From Neorhizobium galegae (GTDB taxonomy: Bacteria; Pseudomonadota; Alphaproteobacteria; Rhizobiales; Rhizobiaceae): DNA of 64,000 nt. Position 1 is the stretch's first letter. Each line of letters opens with the position of its first letter. The stretch covers positions 930,001 to 994,000 of the forward strand of contig NZ_CP090096.1 in NCBI RefSeq assembly GCF_021391675.1, read 5' to 3'. Under the pieces are notes generated by a model. The model made no database searches, was not told the DNA's origin, and worked only from the letters and a program-made list of their open reading frames with translations. Position numbers and translations under genes: made by a program. This document shows positions 37,304 to 46,623 of the stretch, one piece after another.

Positions 37304-37323
37304 TTTTAGAATCCATTTCCATT
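37304..37323. promoter_or_regulatory. candidate IclR operator upstream of ribokinase
   Basis: TTTTAGAATCCATTTCCATT matches 18 of 20 bases with a copy at 39122-39141 in front of the FG-GAP gene. On the other strand both contain GGAA-N5-TTCT. The IclR gene lies between the two copies and is the plausible regulator. Confidence 0.45.
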
Positions 37324-37344
37324 TTCATCAAGTATGATGATGCT

Positions 37345-37693
37345 GCCATCGTCAATCAGACGATGAGCGTCGTGGACCGCCAAGGCATAGTCACGGTGTT
37401 CTTCGAGTTCCACGGCCAGCCGCGGCGCATCAAGGTGCCGGTCGGGGCGCACGGCGCAGCCAAGGGCGCAGTGCGCCGCAAGTTGGATGCCGCCAATGAC
37501 GTTCATCTCGGCGCGCCGATGCGGGGCGTCTTCATGACGGGTGGCCAGGTCGCGAGCCCGGCGACGTGCTTCTCGCCATCGAGGCGATGAAGAGGCGGAC
37601 GGTGCTGATGCCGAAAGGACGGGGCGGTGGCAGAAGTCCTCGCAGGCCAGCGATCAGATCGATGCCAAGGATCTGCTTCTCATATACTTTTGA
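37345..37693 (+). pseudogene. 3' remnant of a pyruvate carboxylase gene (biotinyl domain)
   Basis: Read across frames it gives GIVTVFFEFHGQPRRIKVPV, then RRKLDAANDVHLGAPMRGVF, then GDVLLAIEAMKRRTVL (biotin site AMK retained) and finally DQIDAKDLLLIYF before a stop at 37691-37693. This is the order of the end of Pyc, broken by at least two frameshifts. The upstream ~1000 codons are missing, so it cannot work. Confidence 0.8.
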
Positions 37694-37832
37694 GACAATT
37701 CACCATCGACGCTCACCATTTTACGGATGTGGCTGTCAAGTTGAGCGCCACAGAAAATGGCGCAGAGGGTCCTACAATGATCTTGGACGAGCACCCGGCC
37801 AATGACAGATGAGGATCGTTTGTGGAAGCCTA

Positions 37833-37845
37833 TTCCAAATTGGAA
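37833..37845. promoter_or_regulatory. palindrome upstream of the IclR gene
   Basis: TTCCAAATTGGAA is a perfect 13-bp palindrome, 39 bp before the IclR start, followed by AACAAAC. It shares the TTTCCA core with the 20-mers at 37304 and 39122, so autoregulation is possible. The 190 bp between the Pyc remnant and the IclR start hold nothing else. Confidence 0.4.
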
Positions 37846-37883
37846 ACAAACCTTATATGCTGTATTAAAAGGAGATTTGAGGT

Positions 37884-38708
37884 TTGACCGTTGCAGCCGT
37901 ATCACGATGCCTCACCCTTTTGGAAGTGCTGGCTGGAGAAGCAGGAGCGATTGAGTTGTCCGACCTCGCCGGACGCCTCGATATGCCGGCTAGTGCGGTC
38001 CATCGTCTTTTGACGACGCTGATTGGCCACGGGTGGGTGACCCAAGATGCCGCGAGTCAACACTATGCCCTGTCTCTTAGATTGAGCGCCTTAGCGTTCC
38101 GGAACCTTGATGCGCGGAATGTGCCTGACGTGGTCCAATCCGTTTTGAATCGGTTGGCCGCGGAAACGCAGGAATATTGTCGCCTAGCAATCCTTGAAGG
38201 TCAGGATTTGGTGTGGGTGGCACGCGCACAAGGTGCGACAACCGGTCTCCGATATGATCCGGACATGGGACAAGAGATTGTTCTTCACGCAACGGCGAAC
38301 GGGAAGGCATGGCTTTCCACTCTTCCCGAAGAACGGGCGTTGGAAATCGTCTACTCTCGCGGCTTCACGGCTAAACGAAAGCTCGGTCCTAATTCTGCTC
38401 GATCAATCGATGAACTCAGAGTTCGGCTGAATGAAACCCGCGAACGGGGCTTCGCGACCTCTGTCGAAGAGGGAGAGGCTGGTACTGCAGCGGTTGCGGT
38501 TCCGTTTCGAACAAGTTCTGACATCGAAGCTCCGGTAGCTGGAACGATCTCGGTTGCAGGGCCCCTAATGCGGATAACCGAAGATCGTTGGCCTGACTTA
38601 GTCCGTTCTCTCAATAAGGCGGCGGCGGAGCTGAGCGATATCTGGCCTCTCCGAGTTCGTCAGCGAACCATGACCCCTTTGATTGTTGCTACCGGGGCAG
38701 TGCGGTAG
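37884..38708 (+). CDS. IclR family transcriptional regulator
   Basis: 274 residues from TTG 37884, supported by AAGGAG at 37869-37874. Winged helix (AIELSDLAGRLDMPASAVHRL) and effector domain (HATANGKAWLSTLPEERALE, GTAAVAVPFRTSSD). Its codon use and GC content are a little lower than the flanking operons, in line with horizontal origin. Likely regulates the ribokinase and the FG-GAP/AroE-like genes on either side. Confidence 0.9.
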   Translation: MTVAAVSRCLTLLEVLAGEAGAIELSDLAGRLDMPASAVHRLLTTLIGHGWVTQDAASQHYALSLRLSALAFRNLDARNVPDVVQSVLNRLAAETQEYCRLAILEGQDLVWVARAQGATTGLRYDPDMGQEIVLHATANGKAWLSTLPEERALEIVYSRGFTAKRKLGPNSARSIDELRVRLNETRERGFATSVEEGEAGTAAVAVPFRTSSDIEAPVAGTISVAGPLMRITEDRWPDLVRSLNKAAAELSDIWPLRVRQRTMTPLIVATGAVR

Positions 38709-39169
38709 CAACTACCTGGCTGTTTATGTACTTCACTGCACCATCTCGGAACTTCGCCCATCTCCGCAGGGCTATGCCGTTAAGATTGTGGTCTCTGCCA
38801 TCGCAGACATCATCATATGCCTTTGCTGAGGAACTCCCGCAACCTCCCTCGCTTCTGTGCTGGAAAGTGGTTAGTTCACTGGTGGGCGGCTAACGAAGTC
38901 ACCCGCTGGATCTGTCCTGCGATGTTATCCGATCAGTTCGCTTTAATCGTTCGCGATGGACAGGCGCGCTAGGTTTCAGCGCACTCGCTGTTACCCTGTG
39001 CTTTAGCCAGAAATAACATCAGCCGCCGCCTCGTTGTCCATCGCTGTCCCCTGAGTTCGTGTCGCACATATCCTGGAGAAGCGCCGGAACCATTTTTCAC
39101 TGGATTTGAAAGGCACTTTCGTTTTAGAATTCGTTTCCATTAATACTCTGCGAGTGGAGAGGATTTGCG
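38709..39169. other. 461-bp gap ahead of the FG-GAP gene
   Basis: No gene, RNA or IS end was recognised. The only notable element is the 20-mer at 39122-39141, 28 bp before the next start, where a promoter or operator is expected. Confidence 0.6.
39122..39141. promoter_or_regulatory. candidate IclR operator before the FG-GAP gene
   Basis: TTTTAGAATTCGTTTCCATT, 18/20 identical to 37304-37323. It would overlap the promoter or the early transcript of the FG-GAP gene. See the entry at 37304. Confidence 0.45.
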
Positions 39170-41143
39170 ATGAGCGTGACGCGATGGGAGGATGACGCCA
39201 CTGTTTGGCACGGTCCGAATTACGGCTCTGAAGGTTTGAAGTACCATCCGGACGTCGAGACGGCAGCAGTCGCAGGCCGGATCATCACCTGTGTCGAGAT
39301 CGTTGACTGGAGCGGTACGGGTACGAAGGACATGCTGATTTCGGCTTGGGATGCTTGCTATGACGGTCGCGTCTTCCTGCGTCGCCAAATCGGCACCAAT
39401 CCTGACGGCACACCTATCCTGGGTGAAGAAGAGCTGGTTGAAGGCGTCCGCGGCTACATAACGGCCGTCAAGGATGGAGATATTTTCCATCTTGTCTCCG
39501 CGTCGCGGCTGCGCAAGCAGATTTATGTGTTTCCCAACGTTGGTAAAAAAGGCGCGCCTGAATTTGGTGACCCGATCCGCCTTGACCTCGATGCCGAGTG
39601 GGTTAAGGGCAACGAATATTTCCATATGGCCCGGTTCCACGATATCGACGGCGACGGGGTGCAGGAACTGATCGTCGGTAGCGACTACTGGAACGACTAT
39701 TGGCCGAACGGTCTGGAATGGAACGACGAAGGCTATCGCGGCTATGACGACGCAGACCGGTGGCTCGGCGGACCGCTGCGAGGCTTCCTATACGCATTTA
39801 AGAACAAAGGTACGGTCGCAGCTCCCGTGCTTGAAAAGGGTCATGCCCTCATCGCCGGCGAAACGCCACTTGAGGTCTATGGGCAGCTGGCGCCTACATT
39901 CGGCAAGTTCGGGACTAAGCAGCAACACGTCATCGCAGGCGAGTTCTGGAATATCCTGCATATTGCCCGACAGCGCGAAGACGGAACCTTCGAGCCCACC
40001 AGCCTGATCCGCACTATCGACGACAGGGTTCTGGAACTCGAACAGTGCATCCATCTCCCCTGCGTCGTCGATTGGGATGGCGACGGTCGCGAAGATATCC
40101 TTTACGGTGCCGAGGATGGCTACATCAGCTTCCTCAAGAACGTCGGTGATGGCGAAGACGGACTTCCGCGTTTCGAGCAGCGCGGCCGCATCGAGACCAC
40201 GAAGCCATTGATTCACGCGGGCATCCTGCCAAGCCCCGCCGCCTATGATTTCAGCGGTGACGGTCACTACGATCTGGTCGTCGGCAACAGCACGGGCGAG
40301 TTGCTCTTCTACCAGAGCCTTGAAAAAGACGGGATCATCTATCTCGACAAGGAAGTCATGCTGAAGGGTGGCGACACGCCGATCCGGCTTGCAGCAGGAT
40401 TGACGGGCTCTATCCAGGGACCTTCGGAGAAGATGTTCGGCTATTCCTGCCCGACCCTTGCGGATTGGACCGGCAATGGCAGAATGGACATCTTGGTCAG
40501 CGACGTTACGGGCCGTCACAGGCTATTCCGCAACACCGGCGAAAAGGTTCTGCCGCCACGCTTTGGCGAGGAGGAGTTCCTAACCTTCAAGGGCAAGCCG
40601 TTGAAGACGGTCTGGCGGGTTCGACCGGCGGTCGTCGACTGGCTCAAGGACAACGACCTCCACTATGTGGCATTGGATGAAGACGGAGTCCTCTGCGACT
40701 GGAGGAAGGCGTCCGACACGGAACTCATCGACAAACGTTTCCTGCGTTGGGAAGATGGCGAGGCTATTCGCTTTACGGTCGATGTCGGCGGCGGTCGCGG
40801 GCGCGTCAAGCTCTGCTTCTGCGATTGGGAAGGCACGGGTCGCACGGATCTAATCTTCGGCACCCATGCCCGCGCCTGCGTGCCACCGGATCCGAAGACC
40901 GGCGCGCCCCGCAATACAACGAAGCAGGCAGGACTGTTCTACTCGCGCAATGTCGGAACACCGGAAGAGCCGCGCTTTGCATTGCCAGTTCCGATTAAGC
41001 ACCGGGACGAGGCCATTCAGATGGCGATGCATGTCGCCTCTCCCGAGGTCGTCGACTGGGCCGGCCGCGGCGCGCTCGACATCATTGTTGGCATTGAGGA
41101 CGGCAGCATCGTCTGGCTCAAGCGCGAGGAACTGTCGTGGTAA
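39170..41143 (+). CDS. FG-GAP/VCBS-repeat beta-propeller protein
   Basis: 657 residues. Seven clear repeats of the D-x-x-G-x-G-x-x-D-hydrophobic type start near residues 46, 158, 301, 360, 432, 552 and 629 (for example DWSGTGTKDMLISA, DIDGDGVQELIVGS, DWDGDGREDILYGA), with one degenerate copy near 491. This predicts a seven-bladed Ca2+-binding propeller, as in integrin-like FG-GAP proteins and some polysaccharide lyases. There is no signal peptide, which is unusual for the fold. The gene overlaps the AroE-like gene by 7 bp. Function unknown. Confidence 0.78.
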   Translation: MSVTRWEDDATVWHGPNYGSEGLKYHPDVETAAVAGRIITCVEIVDWSGTGTKDMLISAWDACYDGRVFLRRQIGTNPDGTPILGEEELVEGVRGYITAVKDGDIFHLVSASRLRKQIYVFPNVGKKGAPEFGDPIRLDLDAEWVKGNEYFHMARFHDIDGDGVQELIVGSDYWNDYWPNGLEWNDEGYRGYDDADRWLGGPLRGFLYAFKNKGTVAAPVLEKGHALIAGETPLEVYGQLAPTFGKFGTKQQHVIAGEFWNILHIARQREDGTFEPTSLIRTIDDRVLELEQCIHLPCVVDWDGDGREDILYGAEDGYISFLKNVGDGEDGLPRFEQRGRIETTKPLIHAGILPSPAAYDFSGDGHYDLVVGNSTGELLFYQSLEKDGIIYLDKEVMLKGGDTPIRLAAGLTGSIQGPSEKMFGYSCPTLADWTGNGRMDILVSDVTGRHRLFRNTGEKVLPPRFGEEEFLTFKGKPLKTVWRVRPAVVDWLKDNDLHYVALDEDGVLCDWRKASDTELIDKRFLRWEDGEAIRFTVDVGGGRGRVKLCFCDWEGTGRTDLIFGTHARACVPPDPKTGAPRNTTKQAGLFYSRNVGTPEEPRFALPVPIKHRDEAIQMAMHVASPEVVDWAGRGALDIIVGIEDGSIVWLKREELSW

Positions 41144-41946
41144 GCAGTGTCAACATTCGCGGCACAACCAGGCTGATTGGCATCATCGGCGACCCTATCG
41201 CCCAGGCCAAGTCGCCAGCGGCGGTCAACCCACTCTTTGCGGCACGCGGAGCAGATATCGTATCTGTCCCGCTCCATGTTCCCGCAAAGGACCTGACTAC
41301 AATCTGGGCCGGTCTGAAGGCGATGCCGAACCTCGTGGGGTTCGGCATTACCCTACCTCATAAACAGACGGCGATCGATCTCTGCGACAGTCTCGATCCG
41401 GTGGCTGTCCGGGTCGGCGCCGTCAACTTCGTCCGGCGCGAGCGCGACGGCAGCTTTCGAGGCTATCAGTTCGACGGCAAGGGCTTTGTGCGCGGCCTCC
41501 GGTCGAAGGGGATCGCGATGGAAGGTCGCGACGCGCTCATCATCGGAGCTGGTGGTGCTTCGGTCGCTATAGCCTTTGCCCTCGTCGAGGCCGGCGCCAA
41601 TAGCATCACGGTGTCAAATCGAACCTTTGACAAAGCCGAAGCGCTGGTGGAGACGGTGAACGCTGACTTTGGAAGAAAGGTTGCCAAGGCAGGCAAACCC
41701 GAGCCGGAAGCAGGCCAGCTCGTCATCAATGCCACGTCACTCGGCCTTCAGGATACGGACGCGCTACCGCTTAATCCAGATCTCCTGCAGCCTAGCATGA
41801 CATTCGCCGAAGTCATTGCCCAACCCGAGACTACCAGACTTCTCGCACTGGCCGCCGCAAAGGGTGTCGAAACCCATTCCGGCATGCACATGATCACCGG
41901 ACAAGCCAACCTCACCGTGGACCACATCTGTGAGCTCTGGGCTTAG
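41137..41946 (+). CDS. shikimate dehydrogenase family protein (AroE/quinate dehydrogenase-like)
   Basis: 269 residues from GTG 41137, overlapping the FG-GAP stop. N-terminal substrate domain GIIGDPIAQAKSP, the catalytic Lys in GITLPHKQTAID, then GAGGASVAIAFALVEAGA for NADP. The usual NTDG motif is altered to YQFDGKGF; the Asp remains. That change, and the sugar/catabolic context, suggest a substrate other than shikimate. Translationally coupled to the propeller gene. Confidence 0.87.
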   Translation: MVSSVNIRGTTRLIGIIGDPIAQAKSPAAVNPLFAARGADIVSVPLHVPAKDLTTIWAGLKAMPNLVGFGITLPHKQTAIDLCDSLDPVAVRVGAVNFVRRERDGSFRGYQFDGKGFVRGLRSKGIAMEGRDALIIGAGGASVAIAFALVEAGANSITVSNRTFDKAEALVETVNADFGRKVAKAGKPEPEAGQLVINATSLGLQDTDALPLNPDLLQPSMTFAEVIAQPETTRLLALAAAKGVETHSGMHMITGQANLTVDHICELWA

Positions 41947-42091
41947 CTGCGTTTCGACTTGGTGCACCAAGCGTGATTCCTGACCGGTCATGCATCACAT
42001 TCTCGCGGGCCATCCGGCGTTGCAGCAAATCCCGTATCATCGTTACGCGCTGTCCCTCGATAATTCCAACAACGGGACGGCTTGCACTAGG

Positions 42092-43305
42092 TGTTTGACC
42101 CCGGACAGAGCTGGCTCGGTTTGTTTGAACAGTTTCGGGCCTTTGGGTAAGTGGATTTCCGCCTTGATTATGCTGCTGCCTGGATTCGCATCAGCGCGTT
42201 GAAGTAAGCCTGATCCGGCGTCTGCCGGTCAGGGGATGAATGCGGGTGTCGGCTGTTGCAAAAGGTCAGATAACGGCTAATGCCAGCGCGGGCCTCGGGC
42301 ACAGTTTTGTAGGCGTGGAGATAGACCTCCTCGTATTTGATCGAACGCCAGAGCCGCTCGACGAAGACATTGTCCCGCCACGCGCCTTTGCCGTCCATCG
42401 AGATGGCGATCTCAGCCTTCTTCAGCGCGGTCGTAAAGTCGACAGAGGTGAACTGCGAACCTTGGTCGGTGTTGAAATTTTTGGCTTTCCATAGCGGGCA
42501 AGCGCCTCCTCGACCGCCTCGATGCAGAAAGCCGTTCCAGCGTGATCGACAGCCGCCACGACAGGACCCGGCGGCTAAACCAGTCAACGACGGCGGCAAG
42601 ATAGACGAAGCCGCATGCCATCGGAATATAGGTGATGTCCATCGCCCTGACTTGGTTGGCCGGATGACGGGTAGGTTGCGCAACAGATAGGGATAGACCT
42701 TGTGCCCCGGCGCTGGTTTGGAGGTGTTCGGACGACGGTAGATCGCCTCGATGCCCATCTTTTTCATCAGCGTGGTGACGTGAAGACGCCCGGTTGAAAG
42801 CCCTTCTGCCTTCAAAAGCCCTTGCAACATGCGGCTTCCGACGAACGGATAGTCGAGGTGCAGTTCGTCGATCCGCCGCATCAGAATGAGATCGCCATCG
42901 GAGACAGGACGAGGCAGATAATAGATGCTGCCACGACTGAAGCCGAGAAGCTTCGCCTGGCGCACGACGGACAATTTGTGCGAGCGGTCGATCATTTCTT
43001 TCCGCCCAGCAATCCGGTTTTGCTGAGCGCACCGGACAAAAAATCGTTCTCCAGTGTCAGTTCGCCAATCTTGGCATGAAGCGGTTTCACATCGACAGGG
43101 GGTGCCGCCGGTTCCGTCTTGGCTTCATCACCAAAAACGTCTGTCGCCCCCACAAGGAGCGGGTCTTTCCACTGCTTGATCTGGTTGGCGTGCACGTCGA
43201 ACTGCTGGGACAATTCCACCAGCGTCTGCTCGCCCCTGATGGCGGCAAGCGCCACCTTCGCCTTGAAAGCCGGGGTGTGGTCCCGGCGCGGTCGTCTCGT
43301 CCAGA
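42092..43305 (-). mobile_element. degenerate IS3-family element
   Basis: TGTTTGACCCCGGACA at 42092 is an IS3-type end. OrfB on the minus strand (42168-42995) shows HLDYPFVGSRMLQGLLKAEG, NTDQGSQFTSVDF and DNVFVERLWRSIKYEEVYLH, but the core catalytic part sits in other frames (MDITYIPMACGFVYLAAVVD near 42530-42650), so there are at least two frameshifts. OrfA (43305 down to 42992) reads RRPRRDHTPAFKAKVALAAI but has lost its ATG at the junction with the ISNCY fragment. Inactive. Confidence 0.85.
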
Positions 43306-43952
43306 CGCCGCAGGACCGACTGGTCAAGGAATTGCGGCTTCTTGGCATTGATACGATTGAGGCGGCCAACGCTTATGCGTCAGAATTCATTGCGGATTTC
43401 AATTCCCGTTTTGGCAAACCGCCACGCAATCCGAAGGATATGCATCGGCCACTGGCCGATCTTGAGAACCTTGACGGCGCCGTGTGTCGGAAGGAAGTCC
43501 GCACGCTGTCGCAGGCCCTGACGCTGCGCTACGACAAGGTGCTGTTCATTCTTGATCCGACGGACCTTTCTAGGCCCTTGGCGGGTAAGAAGTTCTCGTC
43601 TGCGACTATCGGAGGGTCGCATCGAGATCATGCACGAGAGCTTTGCCCTACCCTACAGAACCTTCGACAAGTTGCGATCGGTACATCATCCGGAGTCGTT
43701 GAGAACAAGCGTTTGTGCGACGTGCTGTTGATCGTCGCTGAGCTGCAAGCTGGGCGGGAAGAGCAGCGTAGCAAGAGCGGCCCTCGCCGCACTGGCCAGA
43801 CGGATCATATGTTTGGGATACCGGATGGCAGCAAGAGCAATGGTTATCAGAAGCGCGGTAGCAAGCCTGGTCGGCGGACGGATTTCATGAACGATCCGGA
43901 AGTCATTGCGAAACGGCAGAAGGTGCTGGCGCGCGTGGAAGCAGCGGAATGA
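43306..43952 (+). pseudogene. 3' remnant of an ISNCY-family transposase
   Basis: Reads PQDRLVKELRLLGIDTIEAA then FNSRFGKPPRNPKDMHRPL, the C-terminal part of ISNCY transposases. Around 43600 the frame shifts: IEIMHESFALPYRTFDKLRS is in the other frame, then the first frame resumes, ending VLARVEAAE at 43952. The 5' part and catalytic residues upstream are missing, replaced by the IS3 fragment. The 171 bp up to the next gene hold nothing recognisable. Confidence 0.8.
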
Positions 43953-44123
43953 TCGCCTGCATTCACAGTCTCAAAGCTAAAGCCGAAGCGGTGCTCTCAC
44001 CCGCCCCGCTCCTCCCTCTCAACCCGGCCCAGCCGGTCGGATCGGGGGTGATCGCCAGAGCCAGTGTCGCATCCAAGCCCGCCTCTTCCGCCAGCATCCA
44101 ACCCGTTTTGCGTTTGGTTCTGA

Positions 44124-45662
44124 TCAGAAGGCGGGAGGCGTAGTCGAACTCGGAGCGATGCGGCCACCAGCCTTCTGACGCAAGTTGAAGGCTGATCTCA
44201 CCGCATCAGATTTCACCTTCTCCACATCAAGACCGACGATTTTTCCGCCTCGCTTCATGATGCGCCCATCAGCGATCACCGTATCGACATTGGAAGCGCG
44301 GGCGGTGCGCGCAATCATGCCATCGACGAACCCATGGGGGATCATGTTCAGGTCGTCCGCCCGGACCAGGGTAATGTCCGCCCGTTTTCCAACCGTCAGC
44401 GAGCCGGTCTTGTCCCCGAGGCCGAGTGCCGTTGCGCCGTTGATCGTGCCCATCTCGATGATCTGCTTGAAGTTCAGCGGTTTCATCTTTTCAGTTTCGG
44501 AACCGGTATACGGAATCCCCATGTACCAGGCAGTCGACATGGTTTCGAACATGTCGATCGGCGCAAGCGTGTTCCCGTCGAACGAGAACGAGACAAGCAC
44601 GCCGTCATTGGCCATGGCTACCAGCTGCTGCGCCTGATATCCGCCACCGCCCAACCTGAGTTCGGAGTGGACGGAATAGCTGAGGGGTGCGTTGGTCTCG
44701 GCCATGACAGCCCGGTCCTCCGGCTTGGCCAGAACGAAGTGAACGATTAGCGTCTTGGGACCGAGGTAACCCATCTGCTTCAGCGGCACCACGGAATAAC
44801 TGTAGCGGTTCTGGCCTGCATGCATGGCAACCATCAAATCACGCTCGAACGCCCAGTCCAGTTCTTTCCGGAAAATCGCCTCCGAAAGTGATGCCGGCCC
44901 GCGCGAGTTGATGCCGAAAGTCACTCTCCCGTCGAGTGGCGAACTGCTGCCGAACCAATTGGCCTGGATACCAGCGGCGAGATCGAGGTCGATCAGTTTG
45001 TCGTTCGCCAGCCCGTCACGATGCCCGAACGTGTAGAGCGCACGAATACCGGCATCCTGGTGGGCGCGCATCTCTGCCTCCACGGTCTCACGCGACATGA
45101 CGTGGTGGCAGTAGTTGTGGATCGTGGTGATACCCGCGTTAAGCGCCTCAGTCATCGCCAGCATGTCGGCTGCATAAAAATCTTCGGGCGTCATATGCGG
45201 AACGACGGCGCCCTTCAGTTTGAAATACTCAAATTCGGGTGCCAGCAGATTTCTGACGGCACTTGTCCATGTATGCCAGTGAGTTTCAACCAAACCCGGC
45301 ATGACGATCCTCCGCGAGGCATCGATCTCCTCCACGCCCGCGGGAACTTGAAGGTCCTTTCCGATCGCAATGATCTCGCCATTGCGGACATGAATGTCGC
45401 CACCTTCTATATTGCCAAGCTTATCATCAACGGTGACGATCGAACCCTTTCTGATTACCAGTTCGCTCCGACCGGGTAGTTTAATTGAAGTGCCCTGCTG
45501 GGCATATGCTGCTGGGGCTGCAAATGGGGCCGCGCTAGTCAACATGCCGAGACCAGCCATGCCAGATGCGCCAAAAAGCATTGAACGCCTTGAAAAATTA
45601 GGGAGAATGGGATCTCCGCAGCAATCACAAGCGGAGCGGTCCGCAGATATTCTCTTTGTCAT
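44124..45662 (-). CDS. Tat-exported amidohydrolase/deaminase family protein
   Basis: 512 residues from the ATG at 45662 (MTKRISADRS), which has a GGAGA ribosome site; the frame is open to 45770. A twin-arginine signal (FSRRSMLFGASGMAG) with a CDCCG motif before it targets the periplasm. The hydrolase has the metal motif HWHTW, further His residues in MHAGQN and IVHFVLA, and Asp in SFSFDGN, matching cytosine deaminase/chlorohydrolase-type amidohydrolases. A nucleobase or amide deaminase role is plausible. IS remnants flank both sides; the last residues may be altered by the IS junction. Confidence 0.85.
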   Translation of the reverse strand: MTKRISADRSACDCCGDPILPNFSRRSMLFGASGMAGLGMLTSAAPFAAPAAYAQQGTSIKLPGRSELVIRKGSIVTVDDKLGNIEGGDIHVRNGEIIAIGKDLQVPAGVEEIDASRRIVMPGLVETHWHTWTSAVRNLLAPEFEYFKLKGAVVPHMTPEDFYAADMLAMTEALNAGITTIHNYCHHVMSRETVEAEMRAHQDAGIRALYTFGHRDGLANDKLIDLDLAAGIQANWFGSSSPLDGRVTFGINSRGPASLSEAIFRKELDWAFERDLMVAMHAGQNRYSYSVVPLKQMGYLGPKTLIVHFVLAKPEDRAVMAETNAPLSYSVHSELRLGGGGYQAQQLVAMANDGVLVSFSFDGNTLAPIDMFETMSTAWYMGIPYTGSETEKMKPLNFKQIIEMGTINGATALGLGDKTGSLTVGKRADITLVRADDLNMIPHGFVDGMIARTARASNVDTVIADGRIMKRGGKIVGLDVEKVKSDAVRSAFNLRQKAGGRIAPSSTTPPAF

Positions 45663-45869
45663 GAAGTCTCCATCGGCCATTGATGAACCTTGGGAAACCT
45701 CCCCTCTTTTGTTGCCAAGCCTTCGTAGGAGTGAGGCTTTTTCGCAGATTAACGTGTTCATTTGGATCATGCTTTTTGTTTGGCGGCAACCTAATTGGAA
45801 ATAACAAACATCTCGCTCTGGTGATGTCAGGTTAAGTTCTTGAAGTACTTGTTCGACAAGACGTGTGGG

Positions 45870-46345
45870 TCAGGCACCTGTCTCGGCCACGGCCTTCCAA
45901 TGCGCGATCGCCCTGTGGCGGTGTAGATGGACAGCGATAGCTGAGTGTTTCGAACGCGGCGGCACGAAGAGATTTCGGACTGCCGAGAAGACGCTTGTGA
46001 AGCGTTGCAGCGCGCCTGGCGAGCGAAACCGTTGCATCAGCCGTTCCCGTTTTCGCAGTGGTAAATGCGAATTTCCGGCGCGATTATTCAGGCCCTGGTG
46101 CGATCGATGCTCGACCGTGGGCATGATCTGACGCTGCGCCGTAGGAGCAGTTTGTCGGTGACAATGCGTTCGGCAGGCATCCCTGCTTCTTCATCAGTCG
46201 GATCAGAAGGCGTTTAGCAGCCTTGGTGTTGCGGCGTCTGGACGATCTCGTTGAGCACGTAATCGTCCTGATCGACTGCGCGCAAGAGCCAATGCCTTCT
46301 CCCGCCGATCGTCACAAACACCTCGTCAAGATGCCAGACATCGTT
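45870..46345 (-). pseudogene. IS6-family transposase remnant
   Basis: The minus strand encodes VEHRSHQGLNNRAGNSHLPL, RQ-type continuation FRSPGALQRFTSVFSAVRN and a typical IS6 C-terminus ending at 45870. Upstream, DVWHLDEVFVTIGGRRHWLL and RNTKAAKRLLIRLMKKQG are in different frames, so the gene has several frameshifts. The N-terminal third is absent. It broke the nucleoside hydrolase gene whose end remains at 46360. Confidence 0.8.
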
Positions 46346-46359
46346 CGGGCTCGCAGGCT

Positions 46360-46623
46360 TTCGTCGCATGCGACCAATGCAATGAGGCGAGCCGCTTCTA
46401 TCTGGCCGCCTATCGTGAACAGTATCCAGGCATCAGCGGCTGCGCGCTCCATGATCCGCTGGCGGTCGCCGTCGTGCTCGATCCCGGCCTCGTCACGCTC
46501 GAACCCATGCAGGTGGATGTCCAATGCGCCGGCGAGCTTTCGCGCGGTCAGGTAATCCCCGGCCGGCGACCTCGCCAATTAAACGTGGCCGGCGGTCGGC
46601 CTCGGCAGATAGTTCTGCTGTAG
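46360..46623 (+). pseudogene. C-terminal fragment of a nucleoside hydrolase
   Basis: In frame from 46360: FVACDQCNEASRFYLAAYRE, then GISGCALHDPLAVAVVLDPG, with the active-site His of HDPLAVA, then VTLEPMQVDVQCAGELSRGQ. This is the last part of an IU-type nucleoside hydrolase. The first ~200 residues are missing, ended by the IS6 remnant. Its last codons overlap the aldo/keto reductase gene on the other strand, so true homology may stop before 46579. Confidence 0.7.

Noticed and set aside
37153..37590. A 145-residue frame containing the Pyc-like part
   Set aside because: The start lies in the non-homologous upstream region and the biotin site is out of frame; it is a remnant, not a gene.
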